From Paramecium octaurelia (taxonomy: Eukaryota; Ciliophora; Oligohymenophorea; Peniculida; Parameciidae): a DNA stretch of 64,000 bases. The position numbers and the translations under genes are program-made. Every line of letters starts with the position of its first letter. Position 1 is the first letter of the stretch. The stretch spans positions 256,046-320,045 of the forward strand of contig CAJJDP010000047.1 of NCBI GenBank assembly GCA_905182995.1, written 5' to 3'. The notes beneath the pieces were generated by a model. That model was given only the letters and a program-made list of their open reading frames with translations, did no database searches and was not told where the DNA came from. Below, piece after piece: positions 35,334 to 50,200 of the stretch.

Positions 35334-38300
35334 TCAAAATTTATCAAGCCATCCTTTTATTCCCTTGCTCTTGCTTTTAGTTTTTTTATCTTTCTTTTCA
35401 TCAGATTTGACAAACAATTCTTAACAAATTGCTTATTTATCTGTCATTTCAATCATACTCAAAATAATACCTAGGAAATATTCTGCAACCTCAGGAGTTC
35501 TACAATAAACATATATTTCATGTTACTTATTTAATATAGCTTAGAAGAATTTTTGATTTAATCCTTTTAATTGTTCATACTAGTTTTAAAAAGTGTTTAA
35601 TTCTTAAGCTTAATCATTCTTTTGTTATTGGAATTATTGCAATAATTTTTAAGAAGCTTCTTCAGCAACAATCTTTTATTATTAAATCTAAATTTATAAT
35701 TCTTTATTTTAACTAAATTTTAATAGTAATAATAGTCTACCTTTCTAATTCTGCAATTGCAGATTATAAATTGAAAGTCATTTACTCTAACTTTTATTTT
35801 TATTCCTATAACTAAACTATTTGTATTGAACTGTCTCTATTAAAATTAATTTGATTATTTATACTTTTTCTCTTTCTCCAAAGTACTAATTTTAGTATTT
35901 TTTTTATTGTTTTCATTGGTTAGATATTTTATTTCATTCTGTATATCATTTGCCAAATCACTTTTAGCCTTCTGTTCTTACATGATGTCTTCAGCTAAAT
36001 CATCTCCTGCTTGAATCTCTTCATCTTGGTTAAATTCTAAAAGAACTTAATTTTTCGATTTATTATGAGTGAATGTCAAATCTTTCTCATACAGTTGATT
36101 TTATAAATCTTATCTATGTTTTTCTGTTTCTTATGCTATTTTTGAGGATGAATTTGGATCAGATTCTCTATTATAAATTGGACTTGGCGCGCTTCCTCTA
36201 TTAATTAAATCTTAAAGAAATCTTAAATATATTTAAAATTGGTATACTTAATTTATTCTTTTAATTATTTAATCTCTTCTTGTAATTCATTTATTGTATT
36301 TGTTTATTCGTATTGATTTTAATTTAATTAATGTTATTAAATTATATTCTCTTTTTATTCAAATGAATCATCATCAGCTACATCTTAATCTTCAACATCA
36401 ATGTCGTCTAATTGCTCAAAGCGAATTTATTCTTAACTTAACTTTGATCTATTACTCACTTATGATACTTGATTATCCATATGCTTATTTTCAAAATTCT
36501 CAAGTTTTTCTTTCATTTTATATAGTTCAGTTTGTTAATTATCAATGGTTTGTAAATGATCATCTAATTTCTAATTATTTACTTTTAATTCTTCTTATAA
36601 ATCTTATAAATTTCTTTTTAAAATTTCATTTTCTTCCCTTAATTTTGGTATTTATTAAATTTCTAAATTCCTATCTTTTCGTTAATATTGTTTTTATTCA
36701 AATTACTATTATTCTGAATCCTAATCTATTTGTCCTTCATATTAATTTATTTCATTACCTAAAGGCCTTAGTTATTCATTATTATTATTTCTTGCTTATA
36801 ATTCCGATTGTAGATTCAATATTGTTTGTTCATGATCAAGAATCCTTTAATTATTTATAAATAATTCTTTATCTTAATCTGCTAGTTATTTTCTTTAAAT
36901 GTTATTTTCTTCTCTCAATTTCTATAAAAGAACCCTTTCTTCGTTTAATAATTCTTAATCTACTTCATTAGTCTATCTTTATCTTTGGGACATTAGATCT
37001 ATATATTAGTCTACATCCTCTGAATTCTATTTATTTTCATCAATGCCCTCTTTTTTCTCAATATCATTATTTAATAGAGATATCTCATCAAATTAATCAA
37101 TGTTTTATTTTTATAATTCTAAACTTGCAAATTTCAGTTGTTATTGAAATTCCAATTTTGTAAATTCTTCTTCTTTTTTTAAATCTTCAATTTGATTTTG
37201 CAAATTTTCTAATTCAAACAATTATTTTTATATAATTTATTAATCACAATTATATCTTTCTTCATAAGTATTAATCGATTATTTTAAAACATTAAATTCA
37301 TTTTATTTTAATTAAATTTCATTATCCTTTTGTTCAATAATTACTTCTGTATTAGTAATCCTCAAATTTAAATTCTGTTCTTGTTGTATTAATTCAACCT
37401 TTAGTTTCTTATTTTAATCTTATAATTCCTTATTACTCACTTATAATTCATAATTAGCTGAATTAATTTTTGATATTTCTTCCTCCTTTTATTTCAGATT
37501 TATCTATAGCTATTCCAGATTCCTCTGTAGAACTAAAGATTCTCTTTCATAATTTATTTTTTATTATTCTAAATTTTACTATAGGTGTAAAATTTCTTTA
37601 TCCTTGCACTTTTGATTTTTGAGACTTTCCTCTTTTATATTTTATAACTCAGCATTTTTAATTTCATATACTTAAGCTCTTTAACTAATCTCTTTTTCTT
37701 AGTCTGATAAAGTGTATTTTAAATCTTTAATTTCCTAATCCTTAACTAAAAGAATTTCATTAATGTTATTAATTTGATCTTATAACTATTAAATCTACTG
37801 TTTAGACTAAGAATTGGATTCTTGAATATTTTTAAAATTATTTAATAACTCTTATTTTTCAATTATTTATTGGTCATTTAATTTATCATTTATTTGTTTT
37901 AAAGATTCTATTTCTTAATCCTTTTAGTTAATAGAATTGTTAAGTTCAATAACCTATTGTTTCATTTGGACAATTAATGAATTTAAATAAACATTGGCTT
38001 CTCTCTCAATTTTAAGGTCATCTTGCAACATCTAAATTTCTTAATTAAGTGAACTTGATTAAACTAAACTTCTCTCTATCAATTATTTCATTTCCATCTA
38101 AATTTAATTTAATTCAATGTTTAACTTGTTGTTTACTTCCTACTCTTTGCTAAATTTCTTCTATATAAAATTAAGACGAAGAGTTTATTTTTCTTAATAG
38201 TAATTCTACTTTTCAGTAATATCTAATAGCCTTTTTAATATATTATTCGAGAAATTATTTTGTTACTCTGAGATTTTAGCTTCAATTATTTTTAATTCTT

Positions 38301-41300
38301 ATTGATATTTTGAAATTAATATTTCTTATTCGCACCTAGTAATACTTTATTATTATTCAACTTCTTTACTCAAACTTGAAATTTATTCATTTTTTTTTGT
38401 TAATTCCTGATTTAAAATTTCATTTTCATTCTTTGTTGTTTAATTCTCTTATATTTTTTATTGGATTTCAGAGTTCCATTATGATTATTAATCTAAAAAG
38501 TCTGATTAAAGTTATTTTAATTTATTTTCATGCTCCTATTTTTATTGTGATAACAGTGCATTTTCAGCCCTCATTTATTCAATTACATCAGCTTATTTTT
38601 CTAGTTTAGCTATATTCTACTATTTTTCAATTTCTAATTCTTCAATTAGATTTTATAATTTTGAGATTAATTCTTAATTTTACAGTAGCTAATCATTAAA
38701 TTAATTTGATTTATCATATTCTTTTAATAATTATTGATTTAAATCATCAATATTATTTTTGTGTTAATTTATAGTGATTTTTAACTAACTTAGTAAATCT
38801 TATTATGATAATATTTTTTATTTTAATTTTGGTAGAAATCTTAAAAGTGTAATTTCCAATTATTAAAATTTCTATTGCAATAAATTTAATTGCTAAGTTG
38901 GATTATTTAATTTTTACAAATTTAATTCTTATCCATTTGCTAGATCTGTAAATTTTTATAGTTAATTTTCACTTTTTTATTTTAGTTTTTATAACTTCTA
39001 TTCTTAAATATGATTATTTTAAGCTAATTCATTATTAACCTTATGTAAATCTACATTCTGTTCTTCCAATACATTTAGTTATTATTATAAATCCTAAATT
39101 TTTTCTTCTCGCTATTCATTCAGCTATTAAAGTGATTCTATTTTATGAGAGGCTTCATTTATTTTTATATCAAGTTTAAAATTTTTTTGTTATTCCTGAA
39201 AATATAATTGCTTTAATTCATTTTCTTGGACTTTTAAGTTTATATTTTATTAATCAATCAATTGATCATTAATGAGTTATGATTCTTTAATTTTCTATTC
39301 CAATTTGTAATTCTATTAAGATAAATCTTAATTTTGAATCTTTAATATATCTATTTCTTTTTAAAATTACTAATTAATCTATGATAATTGTTACTCCTTT
39401 TCTCTTACTAATTAATTCTAAAGTAGTATTTGCTATTCATGCTCTATTGTTAATGTATCAAACTCTTACTTTAATTATTTTTAACTCTCTAATAATTATC
39501 CATTATATGTATCAATTTTCTATATTTGATTTCTTTATTCATTGATTGTTTATTCAAACAAACTTAAATTTTTCTATTATTAAGTGAATTATTCATTTAT
39601 TAAATTATATTTTTCATTTATCTATTAAATTTATTTAAGTTGATCAATATTTTCTGATTTTAAATCTTGAATTTACATTTCTAAAGTGTCTTTTAAGCCT
39701 TACATTCTTATATTTTCCTCTTTTAAACTATTCGTTTGCGTTTAGGTTTCTTCTTGAAGAGCTTAAAGTTTAGATTCTAGTTTTAATAATTCTAATTTTT
39801 GAGCCTTTTCACTATTTTTTAGTTCATTTAAATTTGATTCTAGAATATTTTTAGTTTATGTTATATTTGACAATTTTTCCTAAAGATTCTCCACTTCTAA
39901 CTTCTGTTCTAATATTCGCTGTTCTGATTCTAAATTCTTTTTTTCTAGCTAATTTAAACCTTATATTGTAATTTCTTATTCTTAACGTAACTGTAGTAAA
40001 TTTTACTAAAGATCTAATAATTCTTACGATTAATGATGGAATTTAGCGCTTAATCCCTCATTTTATGAGATTTAATCAGTTAATTTGGAATTGATATCTA
40101 ACTTTTATGATATCAGTTCTTCAATTTGTTATTCTTAGCTTTAAATTAAATTTGCCTTATCTTAGAGCTCTTATTTTAATTATAGCAACATATTTTCAAA
40201 ATCTAAAATTCTCTATTAATCTTATTCAATTTTTTCTTTTTATTAATTATTACAATTATCTTGGTCTATTTAGTTTTTTCTTTAGGATTCAGTAATCTTT
40301 TGAAGATCTTCTATCTTACTTTAATATTCTTAATTATCTTAAAGTAATTAATTAATTTCTTATTCTTAGTTTTTAATTTGATCTCTTAAATTTTCTATTG
40401 CATTAAGCCATTCTTCCTAATTATTTGGCAACTTAGCATCCTCAATTAAATTTCCATTTTGTAATTCTGAGACATTTTCATTATTTTATTATACTTTAAT
40501 CTCATTGGCTGATGAATTGATTTAATCATAAATATCTAATAAATTATCATTTTTTTAATTCTGAATTTGCTTTTCACAAGTTTAAGATTCTTGCTCTTTT
40601 TATTCAAATTATTTTTATTAATTATTCAAATTTTATTCAGCCTTGAGGTTTAAGATTTTATCTTATTAGAATTTGATGATGCCAATTAAATTTTGTATCC
40701 CATTTTATAAAAGTTGTTGTTATTGATTTAAATCAACTTATATTAAATTTACATTATCAGCTTCTTAATCTATTTCTTCATCATATGCTTCTTCCTCGAG
40801 TTATTGACTTTAATCATGTTATTTTTTAGATTAAAAACTTTTGTATTTATTTAAGTAAACTTAAATTAATTTATTGTCTTAATAGAGAAATTATTAATAT
40901 TCATCTTTTTAACTTTATTTTTCTAAAAATATATTCTCATTTTATTATTATAATTCTTCATTTTTCAATTTAAGATTATCCAAACAATTTTATAATAATG
41001 AATAGGATTTATTTTGATTTTCTAACAATTAATCTAAAGTCTTGATTCTTTCATTCGTTTTAAGAATTTCGTCTTGTAGATTGTCGCTTTCTTCAATTAA
41101 TATTTAATTCTGGTTTTATAAATCCTCTATTTTGCTGTTGCACTCCTAATTTACCTATCTTTCTTTGTTTAGTTGTAATTCATTTATTTGTAAATCTTTC
41201 TTTAGAGTTAAATTTTCATTTTTCAGTGTATCGATTTTATACTAAAGCTCATTGAATTGATCATTCGCATATATAATTTCTTGCTATAATTATAAATTTT

Positions 41301-43668
41301 CTTTCTTTAATTAATCAGAGTCTGACTTTGCCCAATTAAGTTGTTCACTTTTTCCAAATAAAACATCCTCTGTATTCTATAATTAAATTTGCAATTGATC
41401 AAGTTATTGATTTGATACATCTAATTGCTATTTAACCATCTATGATGATTGATTTCCCTATTATAGACTATCTAATGCTTCTTACAATTACTCATTCAAT
41501 TACAAATGCTAAATTTATAATTATCTAAATTATTCATTAATTTAATTGTAGTCATCTTCTTTAACCTTCAAATCGCCAATTAGAGTATCAATTTTAGTAT
41601 TGAGTAATTCGTTTTAGCTTTCAAAATCATTTAATTAATCATTCAAATTGTTATTATTTTATAAATTATTATCAACATCTTCATTTAAAGTTTAAATCAA
41701 ATTATTCTATTTTTTGATTTAATCATTTAAATTGTCTATTAAGTCTTTTTAATTATTTATTTATTCTTTTAATCTCTCTATTTCAGTTTAGAAATTTGAC
41801 AACTAATTTTCTAATTAATTAATTTGATTATTATACAACTATTTTTCTTTATCAATTTATATATATAAATCATCTTGAATTTATTCAAACTCTTACTTCT
41901 ATTCATTTACATATTCTTATAACTAATTTATTTAAGAATCTTTTAAAGCCATTTATTTTTCAAGCAAATCTTTTGCTTTTCCCAATTCATCTATCTGTAT
42001 AGTGAGACCTTGTTTTTCTTCTATCAAAATTGAATATTAATCCTAATAGTATAACAAATTCTTTTGCAATTCAGAATTTAAATAATTAGCCTCTTCTAAT
42101 TATAAGTGAATCAAAGAGTTTTATTAATTCAATTAATCTATGATGTTTTTCTTCTCACTCAATTAATTTTCTAAATTCAATAGATGTTATTATTATTATT
42201 CTTGATATACATTTTAAGGTGTTTATGATGCTTAAGTAGATAATTATTACTATTGTAAATAACTTTCTAATTCCATAATTCGATTTTAATTTTCCTCAGA
42301 TTTTTATAATAGCTAAACTATTTGAGAGGTTAGGTTTTCATTTTATTTTTATATGATTTCCTTTTCTTTATCTGTATCTTCTTAAATCTTTTTATTTACT
42401 TTTTTTAATGATTGATATTCTTACTTCAGCTGTTCATATTGTTTTTAAACATCTAATTATGCATTATGATCTTAAAATTATGTATCAATCTAATTTAATA
42501 AAGTCTATTTAATTTATAAGAAATTATCAAATTAATCTTACTTTTCTTAGGTTAACTAATTTAGTTAAGTTGTTAGATCTTTAATTTCTTATTAATATTA
42601 ACTTGATTAATTTGATTACTGTTAAATTTAATCTTTTAAGGTGTGGATTTATTTTTATAAATCATAAAGTTTTTCATCTGATTCCTCTCTTATTCTAGAA
42701 AGTACAATTTATGCTTTTTAGTAATCATCTTTTAATTTTGATTTCTCACTTTCTAAATTTTTTATTTTATTTGAAAGATTTAATTCATTTAATTAAATAT
42801 TATGTTTTTGAGTAGTGTTAAATTGTTTTAATTCTTGCATTTCTTACAATAATTCATTATTTTAATTCCTCAAATCAATATTAATATCGTTAAATTTTTC
42901 AATTTATTATTATAAATATTACAATTCTTGATCCTAATCCTTTTGGTATTCTTTAAAAGTCTATAGTTTCTTTTATAAATCCTTTACTTGAATATTAAGA
43001 TTTTTGTTTTCTATTTTTAACTCATTACATTAATCATTAGACTTTTTTAATTTTTGCTACAATTCCAAATATTTAGAGCCATACTCTTTACTTTAATCCG
43101 TATCAATTACATTCTAGTATCTCAAATCGTCTTATTATACTACTTATTTGATATTTATACTTGTTTTGTAATCGGTTGATGTTTATTGAGCTATTCTGAC
43201 TAAATCTGGTAATTAATTTCTACTTGCATTAGAAATTGGTTCCTATTATTTTTTTAATTTAGCGTATTCAATTGAAAATTAATCATTTTTGTTATTTTGA
43301 TCATCCTTTCTCTTACGTTTATCTGAATGCAATCCAAATATTTCAAGTTTGTCTTCATGCTTTTTCACAGATTGCTTCTGATTACTAGATTCAAACTATT
43401 TAGGCGATTAAAATAATTGATTTGTAGATTGTAACTAAGGAGAATAAGGGATATCACTCAATTTGAATCCACTGCTATATGATTTCGCTCCATTGTCTAG
43501 TATATTTTTAATTCTTTAATAAAAGAATAAGATACATCTACTACAAGTCTTGATGTTAAATCTGGGAGTGTGTAGATTCACTTCTTTTTTAATTTGACAC
43601 AGCATTATATAGTCTATTATAAGAAAAATCCCTTATTCTTGCCTAAAGATTTTCAAAGGTAGGTGCAT
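35334..43668 (-). CDS. giant coiled-coil protein, about 2750 residues
   Basis: One minus-strand frame of more than 7.4 kb without a TGA, then three introns near the 3' end (36222..36247, 35837..35864, 35713..35740; 26, 28 and 28 nt). The total divides exactly by three. The N-terminus (about 200 residues) is mixed, with a CSRC pair and Ser/Pro/Gln stretches. From about residue 220 to 2600 it is near-continuous coiled coil (K, E, L, N, Q, I). The last 70 residues look folded (HEIYVYCRTPEVAEYFLGII) and end in a Lys-rich tail. It resembles giant golgin, centrosomal or basal-body coiled-coil proteins in layout only. MLCQIKKE (43605) is an alternative start. Confidence 0.9.
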
Positions 43669-43814
43669 GAGAACGAGTATCGTTTCTATGTTATAATACT
43701 ATAAAAATATTACTTTTTTTATCGATAAGACTAATTACGGGTGGTTTCGCGATTTTGGTTCATTTATAACTAAAATATTAAATAATAGATATTATATATA
43801 AATATTATTAAATT

Positions 43815-46800
43815 TCACTACTTAATTTAGGCCAAAGTTGATTGCCACTCTAATAAAACTGGATTTTTGTCATTCTTATACACTTTAGTTCCTGACTTGA
43901 TAGCTTTTTCATATCTATTTAAGTAATAAGTGTTACAATTCTTTTGCTTATTTAACTTCTTATAATTCCAACATTATTTTAGCTAATTCAATATATAATT
44001 TGCATTTCTCTAGAGTGTCTCCGATTATAATATTTAAAGCTTTCTAAATGTGTTCCTAAGCCTTCTAACTTTGTTGCTTCTTAATGTATCCCTTGATTAT
44101 TTAAATGTGAATCAAAATCTTCAGATACTCATGTTGTACTTTGGAACTACTATAAAATTCTAAAGCTTTAAGAGCATAATTAAGTTGAACATCTTCTTCA
44201 ATAGTAATCTCACTCCATATTAAATACAAGATTGATCTTAAAGGATGAACCATATTTTAAGGGGGATCCTCTAGGAGAATTTCTTTTAATTAAGAACTTG
44301 TAAAATTCAATTATTAAAACTATGTATAAATTTAACTTGTACTTCTTAAAAGAGTTTCAAAAACAATAAATTTGTATCAATAATTGTTTACTTTAAATCA
44401 GGTATTTCTGCTTGATTGCACTGATCCAAAAGTTCTTGAAATTCAAGCATTGTTTCAAAAGCTTCTTCAATGTTGCCCAAATAAATCAAAAAAAACAAGT
44501 GATCTGAAACTAATTACACCTTATCCTCTAATTAAGCATCCTATAATAATTTTTACAATTAAATAATGATTTGTAATCCTTACTCATAACATCTGAAATG
44601 TTTACATAAATCAACTAAGGATTTGAGTTGTTTTTCTTAAAATTATGTTTATTTGAAGGGCTTATCCGGAATTATCAAAGAAGACTGATTACCTAATTGT
44701 TTCTTGATATTCTGCACTTCTTCAATCAGTTAATCAATATCAAGGATAGGAGATAGGAGGTCTTATCTGAACATTCGCTTTAGTAATTGAGCCAAAGAAG
44801 CAAGCTTTTTTAACTCAATCATTTAGTTTAAATTTGGTAACATGATATCAATGCTGTTAGTTTGACTAGGCTAAGGGTAGTATAGAATAACATAGATTAT
44901 TCTAGCCAAAATCCAGATCTGGGCTTATTCAACTTGCTCCTCTGTAAAGGTGTTAATATGTTGTGTGATCAAATCATTTGTATTTTCAATATTTTCTTGT
45001 CTTTCTAATGCCTACTCTTATTAATCAATTTTTTATATAATGATTGGGTCCATATAATCAGGTTTTATAGTTGTAGGGTACTAAGCAAATGCAGTTGGAA
45101 TATAAGTGGTAATATCAAAATATAATTTATATTGATTCTAATTGATAAATTAGAACCAAACGCTTTTTGCTGTGAGTCCATTTAGGTATAAACCTTAGGA
45201 TTTATAGAGTTTGATTTATTGAGCCATTTCTAATAATATTTGAACAAGATGATATTCAGAAAACGCAACTAACTCATTTTAAGCTAGTTAATAAAAATTG
45301 ATAGTGCCTAATTCAACTATTAAACAGCGTTTATTATCAATATTCTTAATTTTAAGTCCAGTTCTAAATTTGCTATCTAATTCATTATGCATTTTAATAA
45401 CTTCATTGTATTTTTTACCACTTTCAATGAAACATTGAATTTATATATTTTAATCTTCATTCATGGCATAAATAGTATATTTAGATTAGTCCTCACTTAA
45501 TTTGTAGCTAATATAATATAGATTTGCATATCCAATCTTTGAAAGATCATTTGCCACTAAGGTAGTGAATGGTAAATAAGACTAGTCATTGTCAATATAT
45601 ATTTTATCTTATGTGGAGTTTCCTAACAATGTTAGAATGCTTTCCTATCTTAAATGTTCACTAAAATTATTTCTATAAAATCTACTCAAAGGTACCATTC
45701 CACTACCCAAAATAGCCAAAAATGATTATTAACCTCTATCTTAATTAGTATGTAATGATCCAGTTCCAGTATAATGATAACTTATGTAATCTCCATGATC
45801 TCCCCACATTTGTTTAAATAATAAAATAATTGGATTTAAGAATTTAGTATTGTTCTCGTTGATTTCCAAGACTTTGTAACCCAAAATTCTTTCTAAATCT
45901 AATCCCATACATTTCAATTGATATTCTAACATTAATAGCCCAACTCTCTATTAATAGACATTGGTTCTGTCTAAGCATGCTAAGCAATTGGTCCTAACAA
46001 TTCCTCTTTATTTCAACTTTCTTTAATTAGTTATTAAATCATAGGCATCAAATTGCATATTCTTAATAAAATTACCAATTTTCATAATGTCTTGATTTAT
46101 TATGTGGAAATCAACTCCTTGAGTAATTTCATCAAAATTATAATAAATATATTTTAATCTATCAGGTTAATATTGATGAATTCCTAATTCGTATGCCTAG
46201 ATTAAATCATGTTCTGATTATTTATTTTTATTCATTAAATTCACAGCTAAAACTCTTTCATAATTTTACACCAACTTATTAAAATGATTTATAAATGCAA
46301 TTTGATTTTCTTATTCAGTCCCATACAATTCTAATTTCTTCATTAATAAATTTCCTGATTCTCTCCAAAATACAGGAACACTCCCTCTTATTTATTTAAA
46401 TTAACATTTCAAATTGGCTACTCCTACTATCTAAGTAGTTTCAACAAAGTTAGCTACACTCCCATCCTTCTACACTCCAGTTTGTGCTAATCTTGTCCCT
46501 GGAGCCTTTAAAGATCTTTTGGCAATCAAAGCAACTTATACTCTTTTACCTTCTAAATAGACAGAAAAACTATCCATAAATCCTTAGATCATCAGAACAT
46601 CCCAATTCTTTATTTATTAAGTATAGAGTTATTTGCAAAGTCCTCTATTCCACATAAATTCTTCTCTGTCAATATCATCACATTTTTCATAAGTGAAATA
46701 GAATCCTTTAGAGAGTAAGTTTTTCAAGTTTGAGACAGCTTCTTAGATTTCAGTAACAGAAGCTGCTCTATTGTCTAAGGCTATAAATTTTGTGGAATGA

Positions 46801-47170
46801 ATGTGAAAGAAATCTTTATATAGAGGATGCAATTGATGATGGCTACAACGATCCACCATCAATAAAAATATCACTTATTTTATGTTAATGAAACCCAAAA
46901 ATGCAGAATAAAGTTAAGCTGATTCTTGTAGTTTCCGACTTTTTAGATCCTCAACAGAAATGCGAAAGTCTTTTCGATTGACTATCAATCGTGTATCTAT
47001 TGGAAGACTTTTACTATTAGGTTCTAACTATTAATTAAATCTAGAATTACAATAATTTCTGATTATGTAATAAGTACTTTGATGGCCTGGATATTTTGAG
47101 GCAATAGTACAGTTTGATTCTGGTTAGCAATCTCTCTTTTGAAATCGATTTGATTGATTAGGTCGACCAT
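43815..47170 (-). CDS. SAC-domain phosphoinositide phosphatase with helical C-terminal region
   Basis: 1095 residues; introns 47028..47050, 44320..44342 and 43915..43936 (23, 23 and 22 nt) give an exact frame. The SAC domain spans about residues 40-480: FMWNRGLCKQL, GSVPVFWRESG, YYNFDEITQGVDFH and then the P-loop RTNCLACLDRTNVYQQRVG. The catalytic Cys is about 388 and the Arg about 394. In most SAC enzymes the P-loop reads NC-x-DCLDRTN; here that Asp is Ala, so activity may differ. The C-terminal half is helical and TPR-like near the end (QAKELYEKAI). SAC proteins remove phosphate from PI(4)P or PI(3,5)P2 on membranes. It starts 70 bp after the upstream membrane-protein gene. Confidence 0.88.
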
Positions 47171-47240
47171 ATTGGTTTTAATAAAAATTAAAATAAATAT
47201 AAAATAATATTTAATAACAATATTTATTAATACACTCCTT

Positions 47241-50200
47241 TCATACATTTGATTAATCATTATTTTCATCATCCAAAGATTCATATTTCGTCTAATTCTT
47301 TCCTTTCTCTTTTGCTTCCTCCATCTTCTTCTCTAATTACAAATTCAGATTCTCCAACTTTAACTTTATTATTCTTCTATATATTCTGCACAATACACAT
47401 AATCTAATAATTAATTGATTTATTACAATGTTAAAAGCACAGTTAATACTATTGCTACTCCTATGATAAATTCATAGAACCTGTGTTTATACCAGTACAG
47501 AGAAAGATTGGGCATTGCTATCTAAGCAACATGATAATACAATTCATAATCTTGGATTGTGAGATTGTTAAAAACTAAAACTTGAGCACGTATAGCAACA
47601 AACAATTCAGAATGCATTGATTATTTACCAACAGTAATATTAAAGACTATTTGTTCAGTATGATTAAGTGCATATAGACCAATGTCAACTTAATCAAATT
47701 TATTCGTGTGATTCTTATGATATTCTGCATACTAATTAAATTGACATAGACCTATCACATGAGCATACTAGATAGTACTGCCCCAACTGATTGAATATTT
47801 TATTAGACTATTCATTTCTTGATGAAGATCACAACCTACACATTTCAATGGCTTGAATTTCACAGTAATAAAATCTGAATCAAAAGTCTCAAATGAATAG
47901 TTTATTTGACCATCACCTCCCATCACCAATTGTCCAAAGGGAGCAAAGTCTGATGCCTTGTACACTTATGTTGTGAACTTATAAACACTCTACTCAGACT
48001 AAAATTTAAAGTAAACAGCTCCTGGCATAACAGGTACTATAATGTCTGTTAATTGGCCTTCTACAGTTGTCTTACTACTATTAAATTTCCCCTTAATGAA
48101 TTAATCGTAATCTTGAGTTAATGATACATTCAAATCCCCTAAACAATTATACACTTAAATAGCTAATTTACCTTCATAAGGGATATAAGATTCATAGAAC
48201 TTAGATTAAGAATTATAGATCTAATCACTTTGACTTGATTTTTCATCTATCAACAAAACTTCCTTGCCTACAATACTGATTTATAAATCAATTCTATTTA
48301 AATAATTGTTTCCATAAACGTATCTCTCCTTCATCTTATAATTTCTTACAGGTACAACGTTTCCTTCTCTATTAAATTAGTATTCAATATTGGCATTTTC
48401 ATTTCCCTTGATTTCTAGAAGACTATGAATCTTGATAGTTAAAAGTCCTTCCATAATTGGTAAAATGTACATCTATTAATTTAATCTGCTCGAAAGAGGT
48501 GTAAGTAGAGTGAAATTCTCTGAATCTGTCTCATTGGATACTTCTATTCTGAAGTAATCTGAGATTTACATCTCTCTATTATAATGAGTCATTTTAACCA
48601 CTAATTATGGTTAACTCAAATAACGATATTGATGATATAATGTAATAACAGGGGTTTATCTACTTAAATAAGCAAATGTTATGATTCCATCTTATAAGAG
48701 TTACCCATTTCCAGTTGTGGATTGAGTTACCAATATAGAATAATTTGATGGCTTCTGTTAGTTATTCTTAACAATGATATAGAGATCGTCATCATTATAA
48801 TGGCCTGCCAAAGTATGAGATTCATTTGCATAAGGAGTATAATTAGTTTCCTCTAAATGTTCCCTTGGAGGAATGATAGCTTAATAATATGGAATCGATG
48901 CAGTTGAGTTCATTAATTTCTGTTATTTAATAATATTATATGGCCCATATTAGTAGTTAGAGGAGTCGAGCACAGCATTGTATCCAATCCACATTTAAGT
49001 GTCGCCATTGTATTAATTCACTTAGACCTCAATTTAATGATCAGTATTATAGGAAAAATGATAGATGTTGTAATCATTTTGATTTTCCAAGAAATCAGTA
49101 AATGCAATATTTTAAGGTAATTACACAAAATTAAATTGGGAAGTAACCACGATTAATAAATCTACAATGGTTACAACACTCTTTATTTTGATTATGTATG
49201 TGCATAATTCACAATATTTCTTATTGTCATTTTTATGAATAATGTGTTAATTGTAAGATTGGCCTGCTAATAATTATTCTTTTATAATAGTTTCTTCTTC
49301 GCATTCCTTTTGTATATTGTCTAGACATCTTGAGATTTCAATCACAGAAGTACCTTAAACCTTAATAACTTTAAAGTATAAGTCTTCATCGGTTAAGATA
49401 TTAAAATATTGATAATGGACTTCTTCTCCAACATCTAATTTAATTCTTGTTGGTACTCCCATCATCAATTTATGATTATTCCTATCATTAGATATTTCCA
49501 ATGATAACTAAAACTTGCTATGGTCAGCTATAGAATCAATTTCAATTATTATATACGGATTATGATTAAGATTAAGCGCAGTTAATTTATCTTGTATTTC
49601 TGCTTAAGTCAATTCTAGAACATTGCCTTATACCTCATATTCACATTTATGGAAACCAATGGTATCTTCGTCGTTGAATTAGAGACAAATTGATCCTTTG
49701 CCATAAATTTCATGTAAGATCAATTTGAATTTTGACTAAGGAGACATATCATTAATTTCTGAAAAAATGAATTTCCTTGGCTTAAATTTGCTTACTGAAA
49801 TTTAAATAGGTAATCCACTTTTAAGATCCATATATGATTATGTAACTGTGACATACACAGTATCATCAAAATTGATTGCTCTATCGCTTTAATATTCTAG
49901 TTGTTTTGCTTCTAATAATATTTTCAAAACACAATCAGGTTTGCAGAATTGGAATGCATCAGAATGTATACTTTTAGAATGTTAAGTTTTGTATTCTTCT
50001 TTGGCATAAAGTGAATCAGCTTCTTAAAAATTTTGAGAATCCAGAATTTAAATCTGATATCTGGTGTATCCATAATGTGAATTAATGTGTAATTAAACAT
50101 CAGATTGTGTTGAAATTACTTTATAATATAGGAAGGTTTCTTACATCAAGTATTCTATGTTGAATGTATATTCCTATCCATCTTTAAGCTCTAAGGCAGC

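Noticed and set aside
36294-36860. 188-codon plus-strand ORF in the standard code
   Set aside because: It lies antisense to the giant coiled-coil gene. Its Phe/Leu/Ile-rich composition is the mirror of Lys/Glu/Asn/Gln codons.
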